Counted from the first letter of the stretch, positions 9,301-17,480 are shown. The stretch: 35,097 nucleotides of DNA from DATGLE01 sp035294325 (GCA_035294325.1 DATGLE010000153.1:1-35097), one strand, 5' to 3'. Notes: generated from the letters alone by a model not told the origin. Made by a program: numbers and translations.

Positions 9301-9370
9301 TCCCCGCACCCGTTTGTGTGATACATTAGAGAAGCTAGCACTGTATTTCCGCCATCACGAAGGAGTACTC

Positions 9371-11089
9371 ATGAATACCGCGCAGGTTCTGGTTGAATTG
9401 CTGAAAGCATATGGCGTCAAACATATCTTTGGCGTGCCCGGGGATACCTCGATGCCCTTCTACGACGCGCTCTACGCGGCTCGTGACGATATCAGACACA
9501 TCATGGCGCGCGATGAGCGCTCCGCCGCCTTCATGGCCGACGCCTACGCCCGGCTTTCCGGCAGGCCCGGTATTACCGAGGCGCCGAGCGGCGGGGGCGC
9601 CACATATGTCATCCCCGGCGTCGCCGAGGCCAATGGATCCTCGGTCCCCATGATCGTATTTACCTCCGATGTACCCGTAGTCGATGAGGGCAGAGGCACG
9701 CTTACCGCTATTGATCAGCAGCGCCTGTTGCAAGCAGCCACCAAGTGGAGCGCGGTGGTGAAGCGCCCGCAGATGCTCCCTGATATCGTGCGCAGAGCAT
9801 TTCGCGCGGCTACCAGCGGGCGCGGCGGCGCAGCGCATATCGTGCTGCCGGAGGACGTGCTGGCTGGGGAACTGCCCTCTCCAAATCTCTATGTGGAGGC
9901 ACAATGTCGCACCTATCCCTCTTATCGCGTGCAAGCTCCCATAGCCACGCTCTCAAAGATGCTGGATGCCCTGCTGCGCGCACGCAACCCGATCATCGTC
10001 GCCGGGGGCGGCGCTATGCTTTCGGGCGCGTGGAATGAGATTACGCAGCTTGCCGAGACGCTGCATATCCCTGTGGCAACGACGATCAACGGCAAGGGCA
10101 GCATCAGCGAGATGAACGCATGGAGCGTTGGCGTGATCGGCGGCAACGGAGGCCGGCCCTACGCAAATCAACTGCTGGCCGAGGCCGACTGCATCTTTTA
10201 CCTGGGCACTAAAGTCAACTCGCTGGTCACACTCGGCGGCACGGTCCCCTCATCGCAGCAAGCCCCTGCTGTGCTGCAACTCGACATCGATCCACTGGAA
10301 CTGGGGAATAATGTGCCGGCCCATATCGCTGCCTGCGGCGACATAAAGGAATCTCTGGCCGCGCTGCTGGCCCTGGCTCGCGAGCGCAGGATCACAGCGC
10401 CAGAGCGCGCGCAATTCACGAACGACCTGGCCCGCCGCGCTCGACCATTCTGGGAGAACGTGGCCGAACGAGCGGCATGCAACGACGTGCCAGTTGCTCC
10501 GCAGCGCATCATCGATACGCTCTGGCGGCACACATCCGAAGATGTTGTTGTGGTTGCCGATCCGGGCACGATGACTCCCTTCACAGCAGCGCAGTTCCGC
10601 ACGCGCCGGCCCGGGCGTTCGGTGGTTATCCCGCGCGCACATGGCGGCCTGGGCTACGCGCTGCCTGCGACGGTTGGTGCCTGTTTCGCCCGACCACAGG
10701 AACGCATCATGGGCCTGGTAGGCGACGGCTCATTCGGCATGTCAGGCACGGAACTAGCAACGATTGCCGACCTGCGCCTGCCAATCACGCTCATTCTCTT
10801 CAACAACGGCTCTTTCGGCTGGATCAAGATGTTGCAGCGGCTCTACTATGGCAAGCGCTACCTGGGCGTCGATTTCACGAGCAAGATGGATGCCGTCGCC
10901 ATTGCCGAGGCGTTCGGCATACGCGGCATCCGCATCAGAGACGCGGAGCAACTGGACGGCGCGCTGACAGAAGCGCTAGCCAGCGACGGGCCAGTCTTCA
11001 TAGACGTGCCAACAAAATCGGAGATGGATGAGGTGCCCCCGGTCCACGCGTGGCAGCAGGCTCTCAAGAACGAAGTTACATCCCATTAA
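9371..11089 (+). CDS. Thiamine diphosphate-dependent enzyme, acetolactate synthase-like
   Basis: 572 aa, the usual length for the family. The N-terminal Pyr domain has the activating Glu (MARDER, Glu49). A central Rossmann-like domain follows, and the C-terminal PP domain has the ThDP/Mg motif beginning GDGSFGMSG and ending in NN, about residues 452-482. Enzymes of this fold include acetolactate synthase, sulfoacetaldehyde acetyltransferase, benzoylformate decarboxylase and oxalyl-CoA decarboxylase. Nothing visible fixes the substrate, and no small regulatory subunit gene lies next to it, so biosynthetic acetolactate synthase is not favoured. The open frame begins at 9314, but GGAG lies 5 bases before the ATG at 9371, where the family's N-terminus begins. 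Neighbours are an F420-type oxidoreductase downstream and a repeat block on either side. Confidence 0.93.
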   Translation: MNTAQVLVELLKAYGVKHIFGVPGDTSMPFYDALYAARDDIRHIMARDERSAAFMADAYARLSGRPGITEAPSGGGATYVIPGVAEANGSSVPMIVFTSDVPVVDEGRGTLTAIDQQRLLQAATKWSAVVKRPQMLPDIVRRAFRAATSGRGGAAHIVLPEDVLAGELPSPNLYVEAQCRTYPSYRVQAPIATLSKMLDALLRARNPIIVAGGGAMLSGAWNEITQLAETLHIPVATTINGKGSISEMNAWSVGVIGGNGGRPYANQLLAEADCIFYLGTKVNSLVTLGGTVPSSQQAPAVLQLDIDPLELGNNVPAHIAACGDIKESLAALLALARERRITAPERAQFTNDLARRARPFWENVAERAACNDVPVAPQRIIDTLWRHTSEDVVVVADPGTMTPFTAAQFRTRRPGRSVVIPRAHGGLGYALPATVGACFARPQERIMGLVGDGSFGMSGTELATIADLRLPITLILFNNGSFGWIKMLQRLYYGKRYLGVDFTSKMDAVAIAEAFGIRGIRIRDAEQLDGALTEALASDGPVFIDVPTKSEMDEVPPVHAWQQALKNEVTSH

Positions 11090-11120
11090 TTTGCAAGAAT
11101 AACTATTGCAGGATTCTCCT

Positions 11121-11221
11121 GCCGCCTCCGGCGGCCTGTCCGTTGGTGTTGAGGCGTGCGGGCCGAACTGCGTTCGGCCCGCACGCCTCAACACCAACGC
11201 CTGCGAAGCGCCGGAGGCGCT
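11121..11221. repeat. REPIN-like element A: mini-hairpin, long palindrome, mini-hairpin
   Basis: A 6-bp mini-hairpin with loop TCC (11121-11135) is followed by a perfect palindrome with 28-base arms (11141-11168 and 11172-11199, 3-base centre). A second 6-bp mini-hairpin with loop GGA (11207-11221) follows. Read on the minus strand the first mini-hairpin also has a GGA loop closed by C-G, so the two minis are inverted relative to each other. It lies in the 5' leader of the oxidoreductase gene, ending 33 bases before its start codon. Confidence 0.85.
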
Positions 11222-11254
11222 GAGAAATCAAAAAAAGGAAGGAGTTTATCTTTG

Positions 11255-12214
11255 ATGAAATTTGGTGTCATTGTACCGCAGGGCTGGCGTATGGATCTCG
11301 TTGGGATCAAAGATCCCATCGAGGCATACGAGACGATGACGCGCGTAGCGCAGACTGCTGAGGAGCTTGGCTACGATTCGATCTGGCTCTTTGACCATTT
11401 TCATACGGTTCCCGTTCCCTCTCAGGAGGTGACATTTGAAAGCTGGATCAGCACGGCGGCGCTCGCGCGCGATACCAGTCGCGTGCGTATCGGCCAGGTT
11501 GTCACCTGCAATGGCTATCGCAATCCCGCGCTGCTGGCGAAAATGGCAAGCACCGTCGATGTGCTGAGTCATGGCCGCCTGGACTTCGGCATCGGCGCCG
11601 GCTGGTACGAGCACGAGTACAGGGCCTACGGCTATGAGTATCCCGATGCCCCTACGCGCCTGCGCTATTTGCGCGAAGCAGTGCAGGTAATCCTTAAAAT
11701 GTGGACAGAGGACGAAGCATACTTTGAGGGAAAATATTATCAGGTGCGCGGCGCCATCAATCAGCCGAAGGGCGTACAGAAGCCTCATATCCCGCTGCTC
11801 ATCGGCGGCAAGGGCGAGCAGGTAACGCTCAGGCTTGTCGCGCAGTACGCCGATGCCTGCAACATCAACAATCTGGCTCCCGAAGAATTCGCGCGCAAAT
11901 TCGCGATCCTGCGCCAGCACTGCGAGAACGTCGGGCGCGACTACGATTCTATCCGTCGTACTATCTTGCTCAATTGTGCGATTGCCGAGACCGAAGAGAA
12001 AGCCCTTGAGAAAGCCACGCGCTTTAATTTAGCCCGCATTACCGATGGCGTCGAGTACCTGCGCACACGCGCTCTGATTGGCACGCCGGAGACGATTCGG
12101 ACGCGCCTGGCCGAGTACGAGCGGATCGGCGCGCAAGAGATAATGATCTACTTCCCCGATTCGCGGGATCTGGAGCCACTACGCCTCTTCGCTAAAGAAG
12201 TCATGGGCAAATAA
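11255..12214 (+). CDS. LLM-class F420-dependent oxidoreductase (Rv1855c-like)
   Basis: 319 aa. A bacterial-luciferase-like TIM-barrel oxidoreductase predicted to use the deazaflavin F420 for hydride transfer on an unknown substrate. The N-terminus MKFGVIVPQGWRMDLVG, the WLFDHFHTVPVP block (about 42-53), the QVVTCNGYRNPALLAKM stretch and GIGAGWYEHEYRAYGY are the recognisable signature of the Rv1855c subfamily. The frame stays open upstream through the palindromic repeat, but AAGGAAGGAG lies just before the ATG at 11255 and family homology begins there. Cofactor assignment rests on family knowledge, not on a residue I can verify. It is 165 bases downstream of the ThDP enzyme; read-through across the hairpin is possible. 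Confidence 0.93.
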   Translation: MKFGVIVPQGWRMDLVGIKDPIEAYETMTRVAQTAEELGYDSIWLFDHFHTVPVPSQEVTFESWISTAALARDTSRVRIGQVVTCNGYRNPALLAKMASTVDVLSHGRLDFGIGAGWYEHEYRAYGYEYPDAPTRLRYLREAVQVILKMWTEDEAYFEGKYYQVRGAINQPKGVQKPHIPLLIGGKGEQVTLRLVAQYADACNINNLAPEEFARKFAILRQHCENVGRDYDSIRRTILLNCAIAETEEKALEKATRFNLARITDGVEYLRTRALIGTPETIRTRLAEYERIGAQEIMIYFPDSRDLEPLRLFAKEVMGK

Positions 12215-12224
12215 TGCAGTCTCA

Positions 12225-12600
12225 TTAACGCGATGTGCATGTTTGGGTGCGCCGTCAGGAAAACTTGCGCACGGCGTTAATTAAAATAAGCTGGAAATGA
12301 TAGGTGTGCGTAGTCGCGCGATTGATCGCGCTCATTGAGCTTCTGGAGCGGCTTGGTAGCGCGATCAATCGCGCGGCTACGCACGGAGGGAATCGATTAA
12401 TATCGTTAACCCCATGTGCATGTCTTTGTGCGCCTGCGACGCACCCTCTGGTGATACGCATCCGCATTCACTGCTACAAGATATCTGCCTGATCCTTTCG
12501 CGCATGAGACCATCGAATGTTGTCTCTCAGAACGCGGATTCGTTATGAAGAGTCTGCGCAGCGGTGAGCCGTCAGCGAAATATGCACATGGCGTTTGTTA
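12225..12600. repeat. Composite repeat element between two genes
   Basis: A 29-base direct repeat occurs at 12225-12253 and 12406-12434 with about five mismatches; both contain TTAAC, ATGTGCATGT and GTGCGCC. A shorter inverted copy of the ATGTGCAT end lies at 12582-12600 and overlaps the isomerase stop codon. Between the first two copies is an inverted repeat with 27-base arms and one mismatch (12306-12332 and 12358-12384). Twenty-two bases of its right arm region (12368-12389) recur at 19925-19946. The whole fills the spacer between the oxidoreductase and the isomerase; no gene is supported in it. Confidence 0.7.
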
Positions 12601-13419
12601 AATCTCAAAATCGCGCAGGAACGCCAGGGCCTGATCGACCTGCGTTTCGGTGAGACTGTGCAGGATCAGAGGACCTTGAAACTTGATCGATTGAAGCAGT
12701 TGCAGGTAATGGGCATAGACGAGGATGCCATCGCCAGCAGCGCGGAAGCTATCATCAGGGGCGCGATCCTTCGCGTGGGCAAGCACAATATGCTCGCCCA
12801 GCAGATCGAACGCCTCGTCAAGCGTCTGGCGCATCTTCTCCGGTTCGTGAGGATCGATGAGGTTGGCGGCATCGATCACTACTTTGAGGCGAGCAGAGCG
12901 CATGGCATCCAGCAGCGCGCGGCCCTTCGCGGCTGAATCGACGACGTTGGCGCGCTCCGGCTCAAAGGCGAGTGTGACATTCGTTTCCTCGGCGATCTGT
13001 AAGGCGGACTCCATCTCCGAGAGCAGGTCTTGCCATGCCTGCGCGCTGGCATTCTCAGGATGCCAGCGCCACTGGTCGTGAGCATCACGCGTGCCAGTGC
13101 AGAGAGTGATGATCGAGGTTCCCATGCCTTTGCAGGCCGATGCCAGCACGCGCAGTCGCCGCAAGCCCGCTGCTCGCTCGCCGGGATCGGGATGAATCAT
13201 ATTGTACGTCCCGGAAACGGCGGCCATGACGATGCCCCTGGATCCCATTCCTGCCCAGATACGCTCGATGCTATCAGCCGTGATCTCGTCGGGCAGCGGT
13301 GGCAGACCAGAGCATTCCATATTGAACTGCACATAATGCAGGCCGTGTGCAATCACCGCATCCAGCGTCTCCTCCAGCGTTGGACGCGGAAAGACTTTTG
13401 TGAAGATGCCGAGCCGCAT
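12598..13419 (-). CDS. Sugar phosphate isomerase/epimerase (xylose isomerase-like TIM barrel)
   Basis: 273 aa. The start MRLGIFTKVFPRPTLEETLDAV and the later VIDAANL, IVLAHAKD and DGILVYAHYLQLL segments fit the AP-endonuclease-2/xylose-isomerase-like barrel family, which contains sugar and inositol isomerases and epimerases using a divalent metal. The frame is open to 13455, but GGAGGAG precedes the ATG at 13419 and family homology begins there. That ATG shares its A with the TAA stop of the upstream oxidoreductase gene, so the two are translationally coupled. Pairing with a Gfo/Idh/MocA dehydrogenase is the usual arrangement in sugar or inositol catabolic operons. The substrate cannot be named. 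Confidence 0.88.
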   Translation of the reverse strand: MRLGIFTKVFPRPTLEETLDAVIAHGLHYVQFNMECSGLPPLPDEITADSIERIWAGMGSRGIVMAAVSGTYNMIHPDPGERAAGLRRLRVLASACKGMGTSIITLCTGTRDAHDQWRWHPENASAQAWQDLLSEMESALQIAEETNVTLAFEPERANVVDSAAKGRALLDAMRSARLKVVIDAANLIDPHEPEKMRQTLDEAFDLLGEHIVLAHAKDRAPDDSFRAAGDGILVYAHYLQLLQSIKFQGPLILHSLTETQVDQALAFLRDFEI

Positions 13420-14546
13420 TAAACTCCTCCCGTTACACCGGCCAGGCGCACCCACACGCCATTCTCACACGAACGCGAGATAGCTATCAACGCGCGCATG
13501 GCCGCTACCCCATCGTCAATATTCGCGCCGAGCATGGGCGTGCCATGCAGGATGGCACCGGCGAAACCTTCAACCTGCAACTTATAGCAATGGGCGTCCG
13601 CGCCGAGCACGCGATGATACTGGCCGTCGCGCATAGAGAAGCATTCTACGTCGCTGGAGCGCAGGTACCAGGGGTTGTAGGTTTTACCGATGACGCTGCC
13701 AAACTCGCCATATATCTGAAAGCCCTCGTGCCAGTCCATACGCACAGCTATCGTCAGATCAAGATGGCCGGCGCTGCCATCGGCAAACTCGACTGCGACG
13801 AACCAGCAATAAGCGCCGAATTTCTCGACGCGCCGGGCCTGCACAGCGACGATCTCGCCGTTCAGGAAGCGCGCGGTATCGACGAGATGACTGCCATGCG
13901 TCAGCAGATAGTAGCGGCGCTTATCAGCTTTGGGATCGCCCGGCGGCCTTCTGGCGTGCTCGCTCGTGACGATGATGGGCTGGAGGGTATCGGTCATCTG
14001 GTAGCGATATGTTGAATCGCAATACCAGGCTTTGAGCGCGAGCACCTGTCCCATTTCTTCGCGTACAAAATGCTGTGCGAAGACGATACCTGGATCGAAG
14101 CGCTTCATTGTCCCAACCTGCAAGATCAGCCCCGAAGCCTGTACCTGCCTGCGCAGGTCCTCACACTCCTCGATAGTGACGCCCAGAGGTTTCTCCACGA
14201 GCACATGCTTGCCTGCTGCAATTGCTTTATGGGCGGCCTCGACGTGGAAGCGATCCGCGACGGCAACGATGACGGCTTCGACCTGCGGATCAGCCAGCAT
14301 CTCGTCGTAGCTTAAATAGACAACCTGTGGCTGATGAATGGCCGCCATTCTGGCAACCAGGTCTTCCGCCACATCGCAGATTGCATACAGATCGGCATTG
14401 CGCGCTCTTCGACAGGCATCGAAATGAGCCGCCTGCGCAATTGGTCCACATCCAAGTACGCCTATCCGTAATCGTCGTGTCTCCTTGTTTATAGCTTTGC
14501 CTCCTGACCAGAAAAATATTATGAGACGTGCCAATCCCCAACGCAC
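13419..14546 (-). CDS. Gfo/Idh/MocA family NAD(P)-dependent oxidoreductase
   Basis: Up to 375 aa. The N-terminal Rossmann domain has GVLGCGPIAQAAH (about 29-41) and the EKPLG catalytic-lysine motif near 118. The C-terminal alpha/beta domain has SHLVDTARFL and related blocks. Members oxidise a sugar or polyol hydroxyl to a ketone using NAD(P). The start is uncertain. The GTG at 14546 and an in-frame TTG at 14534 lack a ribosome site and add about 26 residues, partly hydrophobic, that the family does not need. A perfect AGGAGG (14505-14500) sits 7 bases before an in-frame ATA at 14492, just upstream of the homologous region. The gene is coupled to the isomerase downstream and follows the methyltransferase by 30 bases. 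Confidence 0.9.
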   Translation of the reverse strand: MRWGLARLIIFFWSGGKAINKETRRLRIGVLGCGPIAQAAHFDACRRARNADLYAICDVAEDLVARMAAIHQPQVVYLSYDEMLADPQVEAVIVAVADRFHVEAAHKAIAAGKHVLVEKPLGVTIEECEDLRRQVQASGLILQVGTMKRFDPGIVFAQHFVREEMGQVLALKAWYCDSTYRYQMTDTLQPIIVTSEHARRPPGDPKADKRRYYLLTHGSHLVDTARFLNGEIVAVQARRVEKFGAYCWFVAVEFADGSAGHLDLTIAVRMDWHEGFQIYGEFGSVIGKTYNPWYLRSSDVECFSMRDGQYHRVLGADAHCYKLQVEGFAGAILHGTPMLGANIDDGVAAMRALIAISRSCENGVWVRLAGVTGGV

Positions 14547-14576
14547 CTGTCGCCATGAGCGCCGCGAAGGATCGGG

Positions 14577-15581
14577 TTAAAGCGCGGAGCGTTCCAACCA
14601 GAGCAGGCCGCCAGCAGAATTCTCACAGGCCACATGCTCCACCTGCTCCAGATATCGCTCGCACCACTCCCCCACCGCCCCCAGTTTTTCGCGCGTGAAA
14701 AGCTGCCGGTGTCCATAAATTATCTCCGGCGCGCCTTCTTCATAAGGCACTGCGATGATGAGCCGCTGCCCCGTCACCTGCCAGAGATGCACCAGCGCGC
14801 GGTACATCTCCGGTTCGGTCAAATGCTCAAGCACATGCAGAGCTACCACCGTATCGAAACGCCCTGATGCGCAGAAATCAGCGGCGAGAAGGTCGGCCTG
14901 ATAAAAATGCACATTGTACAGGTCTCGCTCGCGGGCCAGTATGCGCACAACAGGGAATGGCGCGGTCAGGATATCCACACCCACTACGCGCTTCAGCGAG
15001 GGAAAGCGTTCGGCAATCAGCAGCGGCAGGAAGCCGAAAGAGCAGCCGACATCGAGAAAGCTCTGGCCGCGCAGCAGCGCAAAAACGCGGCGATACAGAG
15101 TGGCGAAAGCGTTGATCGTTCCGTCCGCCGGGGCTTCCGTGCCGGGGGCCGTCTTCACTTTATCCTGATAGCGACGCAAAGTATTGCGGCCATAGAGATG
15201 CAGAGCGCGTTGAACATCGCGGGGATAGAGCGAGCAGACGACAGCGCCGAAGAGGTTGCCAAAATCCTGCTCATTAGCGAGCACGCCCGCCGGTTTCAGT
15301 TCGCGCAGAAAGTAATCGCCGATGTCCGCATCCATCTCTTCTGGCGCGAAGCGGTGGACAATGATTGTTGCCGGGGCTGCCGGGCGCGTAAAGAGCAGAA
15401 AGTGCGCGGTCTCGCGAAGCCGGTAGCCCCCCTCGGCAAAACGCCGCTTGAGCAGGTCGGGGTTGGCACGATAGCCGTTAACGGCGATAATGTCTCCCAT
15501 CCTGAAAGCGCGCTCGCTTATGGGTAAGCTTCTGATTATAGGACGAGATGATATGTTGATACCAGGCTCCCTTGACGACAT
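14577..15581 (-). CDS. Class I SAM-dependent methyltransferase
   Basis: 334 aa from the first ATG; an ATG at 15500 is an alternative that would remove 27 residues of unclear value. Neither has a convincing ribosome site. The C-terminal half is a Rossmann-type methyltransferase: motif I FLDVGCSFGFLPLLIAERFP near 173, an acidic VVGVDIL strand, and VALHVLEHL (motif IV/post-I). The N-terminal 150 residues form a separate domain with MGDIIAVNGYRANPDLLKRRF and a segment rich in aromatic and acidic residues. That layout is vaguely reminiscent of MftM-type oligosaccharide methyltransferases, but I cannot confirm this from memory. The acceptor substrate is unknown. It is the first gene of the minus-strand sugar-enzyme set. 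Confidence 0.88.
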   Translation of the reverse strand: MSSREPGINISSRPIIRSLPISERAFRMGDIIAVNGYRANPDLLKRRFAEGGYRLRETAHFLLFTRPAAPATIIVHRFAPEEMDADIGDYFLRELKPAGVLANEQDFGNLFGAVVCSLYPRDVQRALHLYGRNTLRRYQDKVKTAPGTEAPADGTINAFATLYRRVFALLRGQSFLDVGCSFGFLPLLIAERFPSLKRVVGVDILTAPFPVVRILARERDLYNVHFYQADLLAADFCASGRFDTVVALHVLEHLTEPEMYRALVHLWQVTGQRLIIAVPYEEGAPEIIYGHRQLFTREKLGAVGEWCERYLEQVEHVACENSAGGLLWLERSAL

Positions 15582-15648
15582 ACGACACCATAGTTACTCA
15601 TATCCTACCATGTACGGCACAGTCAGACAATCTTCTTTGACGTTTGCC

Positions 15649-15772
15649 CAGGGCTATGTAATGCTCGCCCGAAGCGGGGGTCAAGGGGGCGGCCGCCCCC
15701 TTGCGGGGCGCGGGGTGTCCCCGCCCAGACTCTTCCTTTCGGGCGTGGGGTGGGGAGAATTTCATAGCCCTG
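15649..15772. mobile_element. MITE-like palindromic element with 9-bp target duplication
   Basis: A 124-bp insert is bounded by perfect 10-bp terminal inverted repeats, CAGGGCTATG at 15649-15658 and CATAGCCCTG at 15763-15772. It is flanked by identical 9-bp direct repeats ACGTTTGCC at 15640-15648 and 15773-15781. Inside are a second inverted pair (CGCCCGAA and TTTCGGGCG) and a perfect 22-bp GC-rich palindrome near its centre. There is no coding capacity, so it must have been moved by a transposase elsewhere. The rest of the spacer 15582-16196 holds a 9-bp-arm dyad at 15839-15867, the minus-strand terminator, and nothing else I can support. Confidence 0.88.
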
Positions 15773-15904
15773 ACGTTTGCCAGGCTGTCATCCTTTAAGC
15801 TCTGCTTTATATGTCTACGGATGTGAAAAATAGCGCAGGCATACATCTATCGGTTATGGATGTATGCTATAGCCGATTTATACCCTTAGACAAAGCAAAA
15901 TGGC

Positions 15905-15938
15905 AAAAAAAGAGAGGCAGCCGGCTTTGCTGCCTCTC
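15905..15938 (-). terminator. Rho-independent terminator (minus strand)
   Basis: A perfect 10-bp stem GAGAGGCAGC (15912-15921) pairs with GCTGCCTCTC (15929-15938). The plus strand carries seven consecutive A just before it (15905-15911), so on the minus strand the stem is followed by a T-run. It would end transcripts coming from the Hsp20 gene, about 260 bases upstream on that strand. Confidence 0.8.
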
Positions 15939-16196
15939 CTTCGCGTCCCTGACTATCCGATAGCTAAATACCCTGCGCCGAATGCCAGGCTCACTGGAAG
16001 CTCCCGCGACTGACTGTATCAGCCGCCCGGTGGACCTGGCTCCATCACATCTGCCATTGGCCCCACATCACCGTCATCTTGCCTCCAGTAGAGCGGGCAG
16101 GGTTCGTTGTTTATAACAGTGCCTGTGGAGCGCTACGGGAGGGCGCATACTCATAACAGCGAGCATGCAGCGTAACGCGCGCTCCATGAAGAGGGA

Positions 16197-16670
16197 TTAG
16201 CGGACGCCAGCCAGCTCTTTCGGCTGCTCAGCGGTGATGCTGATCTTGCGAGGCAGGCTGCTCTCCACTACAGGCACCGAGATGGTCAGAACACCATACT
16301 CATAGCTGGTGCTGATATGATCGATATCCAACGGCTTGTCGAAGGTGATTGTGCGTTCGAACTCGCCGCTGCCAATCTCATGGATCAGCCAGTTGACCTG
16401 CTTACCCTCTTCGACCAGAGCCGGATACTTGCCCTTCAAGGTCAGCGTCTGCTCCTGGACGGTCAGGTTGATGTCCTCGGGCTTAATGCCCGGCAACAGA
16501 ACCTGCACCTGATAGCCAGATTCGGTCTGATAGACGTTGACCGGAACATAGACATTGGTAGCAGTGCCGAACCAGGTCGGGCGTACAAAGCTCTGCTCAA
16601 AGAGCTGATTCATTGCATCACGTAAGCTCAGCATCTCACGCCAGGGATCAAAGCGAACCAGAGTAGTCAT
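16197..16670 (-). CDS. Small heat shock protein, Hsp20/alpha-crystallin family
   Basis: 157 aa, typical length. An ATP-independent chaperone that binds unfolding proteins in the cytoplasm and assembles into oligomers. The N-terminus MTTLVRFDPWREMLSLRDAMNQLFE is the family's usual amphipathic start. The alpha-crystallin domain spans about 42-145, with the VLLPGIKPEDINLTVQEQTLTLKG core and the YEYGVLTISVPV end; a LPRKISI tail follows. A near-perfect AGGAGGTGATAA ribosome site precedes the ATG. The leader contains a hairpin (16732-16768), and a 55-bp tandem-repeat array begins just beyond it. No CIRCE or HAIR element was seen. Monocistronic, with its own terminator downstream. Confidence 0.96.
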   Translation of the reverse strand: MTTLVRFDPWREMLSLRDAMNQLFEQSFVRPTWFGTATNVYVPVNVYQTESGYQVQVLLPGIKPEDINLTVQEQTLTLKGKYPALVEEGKQVNWLIHEIGSGEFERTITFDKPLDIDHISTSYEYGVLTISVPVVESSLPRKISITAEQPKELAGVR

Positions 16671-16731
16671 AGCTTATCACCTCCTAAACATGAGTTTTGA
16701 TGCTAATACTTCGTGAAAACAATCTATATCC

Positions 16732-16768
16732 AGAGGTTGGTCAGCTTCCTGCTGACTCCTCAACCTCT
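16732..16768 (-). promoter_or_regulatory. Hairpin upstream of the Hsp20 gene
   Basis: An outer stem AGAGGTTG (16732-16739) pairs with CAACCTCT (16761-16768), and an inner stem GTCAGC (16740-16745) pairs with GCTGAC (16751-16756). It lies about 60-100 bases before the Hsp20 start codon. It could be a leader structure or an operator; which one depends on the transcription start, which I cannot place. Confidence 0.5.
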
Positions 16769-17255
16769 TTCCACTGATGAGAAACACCGGGATGTTCTTA
16801 TTCCCGGCACCTCTCACCTCTTCCATCAGTGAGAAACGCCGGAGATATACTTTTTATTCCCTATACCGCCCATCTCTTTCCACCCACTGGAATCACCAGC
16901 CATTTCTCTTTTAACCTCGCTATCTCTCATCCCCTCTACCATCCCTAACACCAGAACATTCGCTTTTATTCCCGATATCTCTCATCCCCTCTACCATCCC
17001 TAACACCGGAATACTTGCTTTTATTCCCGATGCCTCTCATCCCATCTGCCATCCCTAACACCAGACCATTCGCTTTTATTCCCAACACCCTTGCTACTTC
17101 CATCAACCATAAACACGGGATTTCTTTCTTCTATTCCCGATGTCTCTCATCCTTCCACCATCCACCAACACCAGGATACCTGCTTTTATTCCAGATATCT
17201 ACCATCATCGGAAAATATCTGGAACACTCTTTTGCTTTTTATTTCTCCCTCATAC
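16764..17255. repeat. Tandem array of about nine 55-bp repeats
   Basis: Units begin near 16764, 16818, 16871, 16926, 16981, 17036, 17091, 17146 and 17201. The spacing is exactly 55 from 16871 onwards and 53-54 before that. The best-conserved parts are CTCATCCC, ACCATCCCTAACACC and CTTTTATTCCCGAT. The plus strand is rich in C and T and poor in G. Fifty-five is not a multiple of three and every frame breaks, so it is non-coding. The outer units are more diverged than the central ones. The array lies upstream of Hsp20 on its strand, and on plus it is followed by REPIN-like element B and the HAD gene. Confidence 0.9.
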
Positions 17256-17480
17256 TCTATGAACAACGTTAAACTACACCCTTATTCCCACCGATATGCT
17301 TTTTCCTGTTAGTATGTATGGCTCTCAGCATCCCTACTCTCCCTGCCGGGACGGATGCGTGGTTTCGCCGCGCCTCCATCTCCCCGCGCGACATGATACA
17401 ATAAACTCAGGCTGCACACGCGTGTGCCATAAGCAGTTAGAGGGAAGCTGCCGGGCAGAACCTTCTCCTGGCGTCCCTGC

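Noticed and set aside
9108..9341. Minus-strand frame with Cys/Gly/Phe-rich near-periodic peptide
   Set aside because: It only translates the degenerate short repeats; the periodicity is that of the DNA, and no ribosome site or homology is visible.
9335..9934. 199-codon minus-strand frame opposite the ThDP enzyme
   Set aside because: Shadow frame with no recognisable features.
14577..15581. Firm assignment of the methyltransferase as mycofactocin-related MftM
   Set aside because: Only a vague resemblance of the N-terminal domain was recalled, and no mycofactocin genes are in the window.
16019..16132. Minus-strand frame of about 37 codons with a peptide-like composition ending in GPPGG, downstream of Hsp20
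   Set aside because: It has no start codon at a sensible place other than late internal ATGs without a ribosome site; kept only as a curiosity.
16764..17255. CRISPR array
   Set aside because: Units are contiguous with no unique spacers, the repeat is degenerate and 55 bp long, and no cas genes are near.
17015..17312. Two overlapping plus-strand frames within the 55-bp array
   Set aside because: The repeat period is not a multiple of three, so the peptides are not periodic and look like chance translation.
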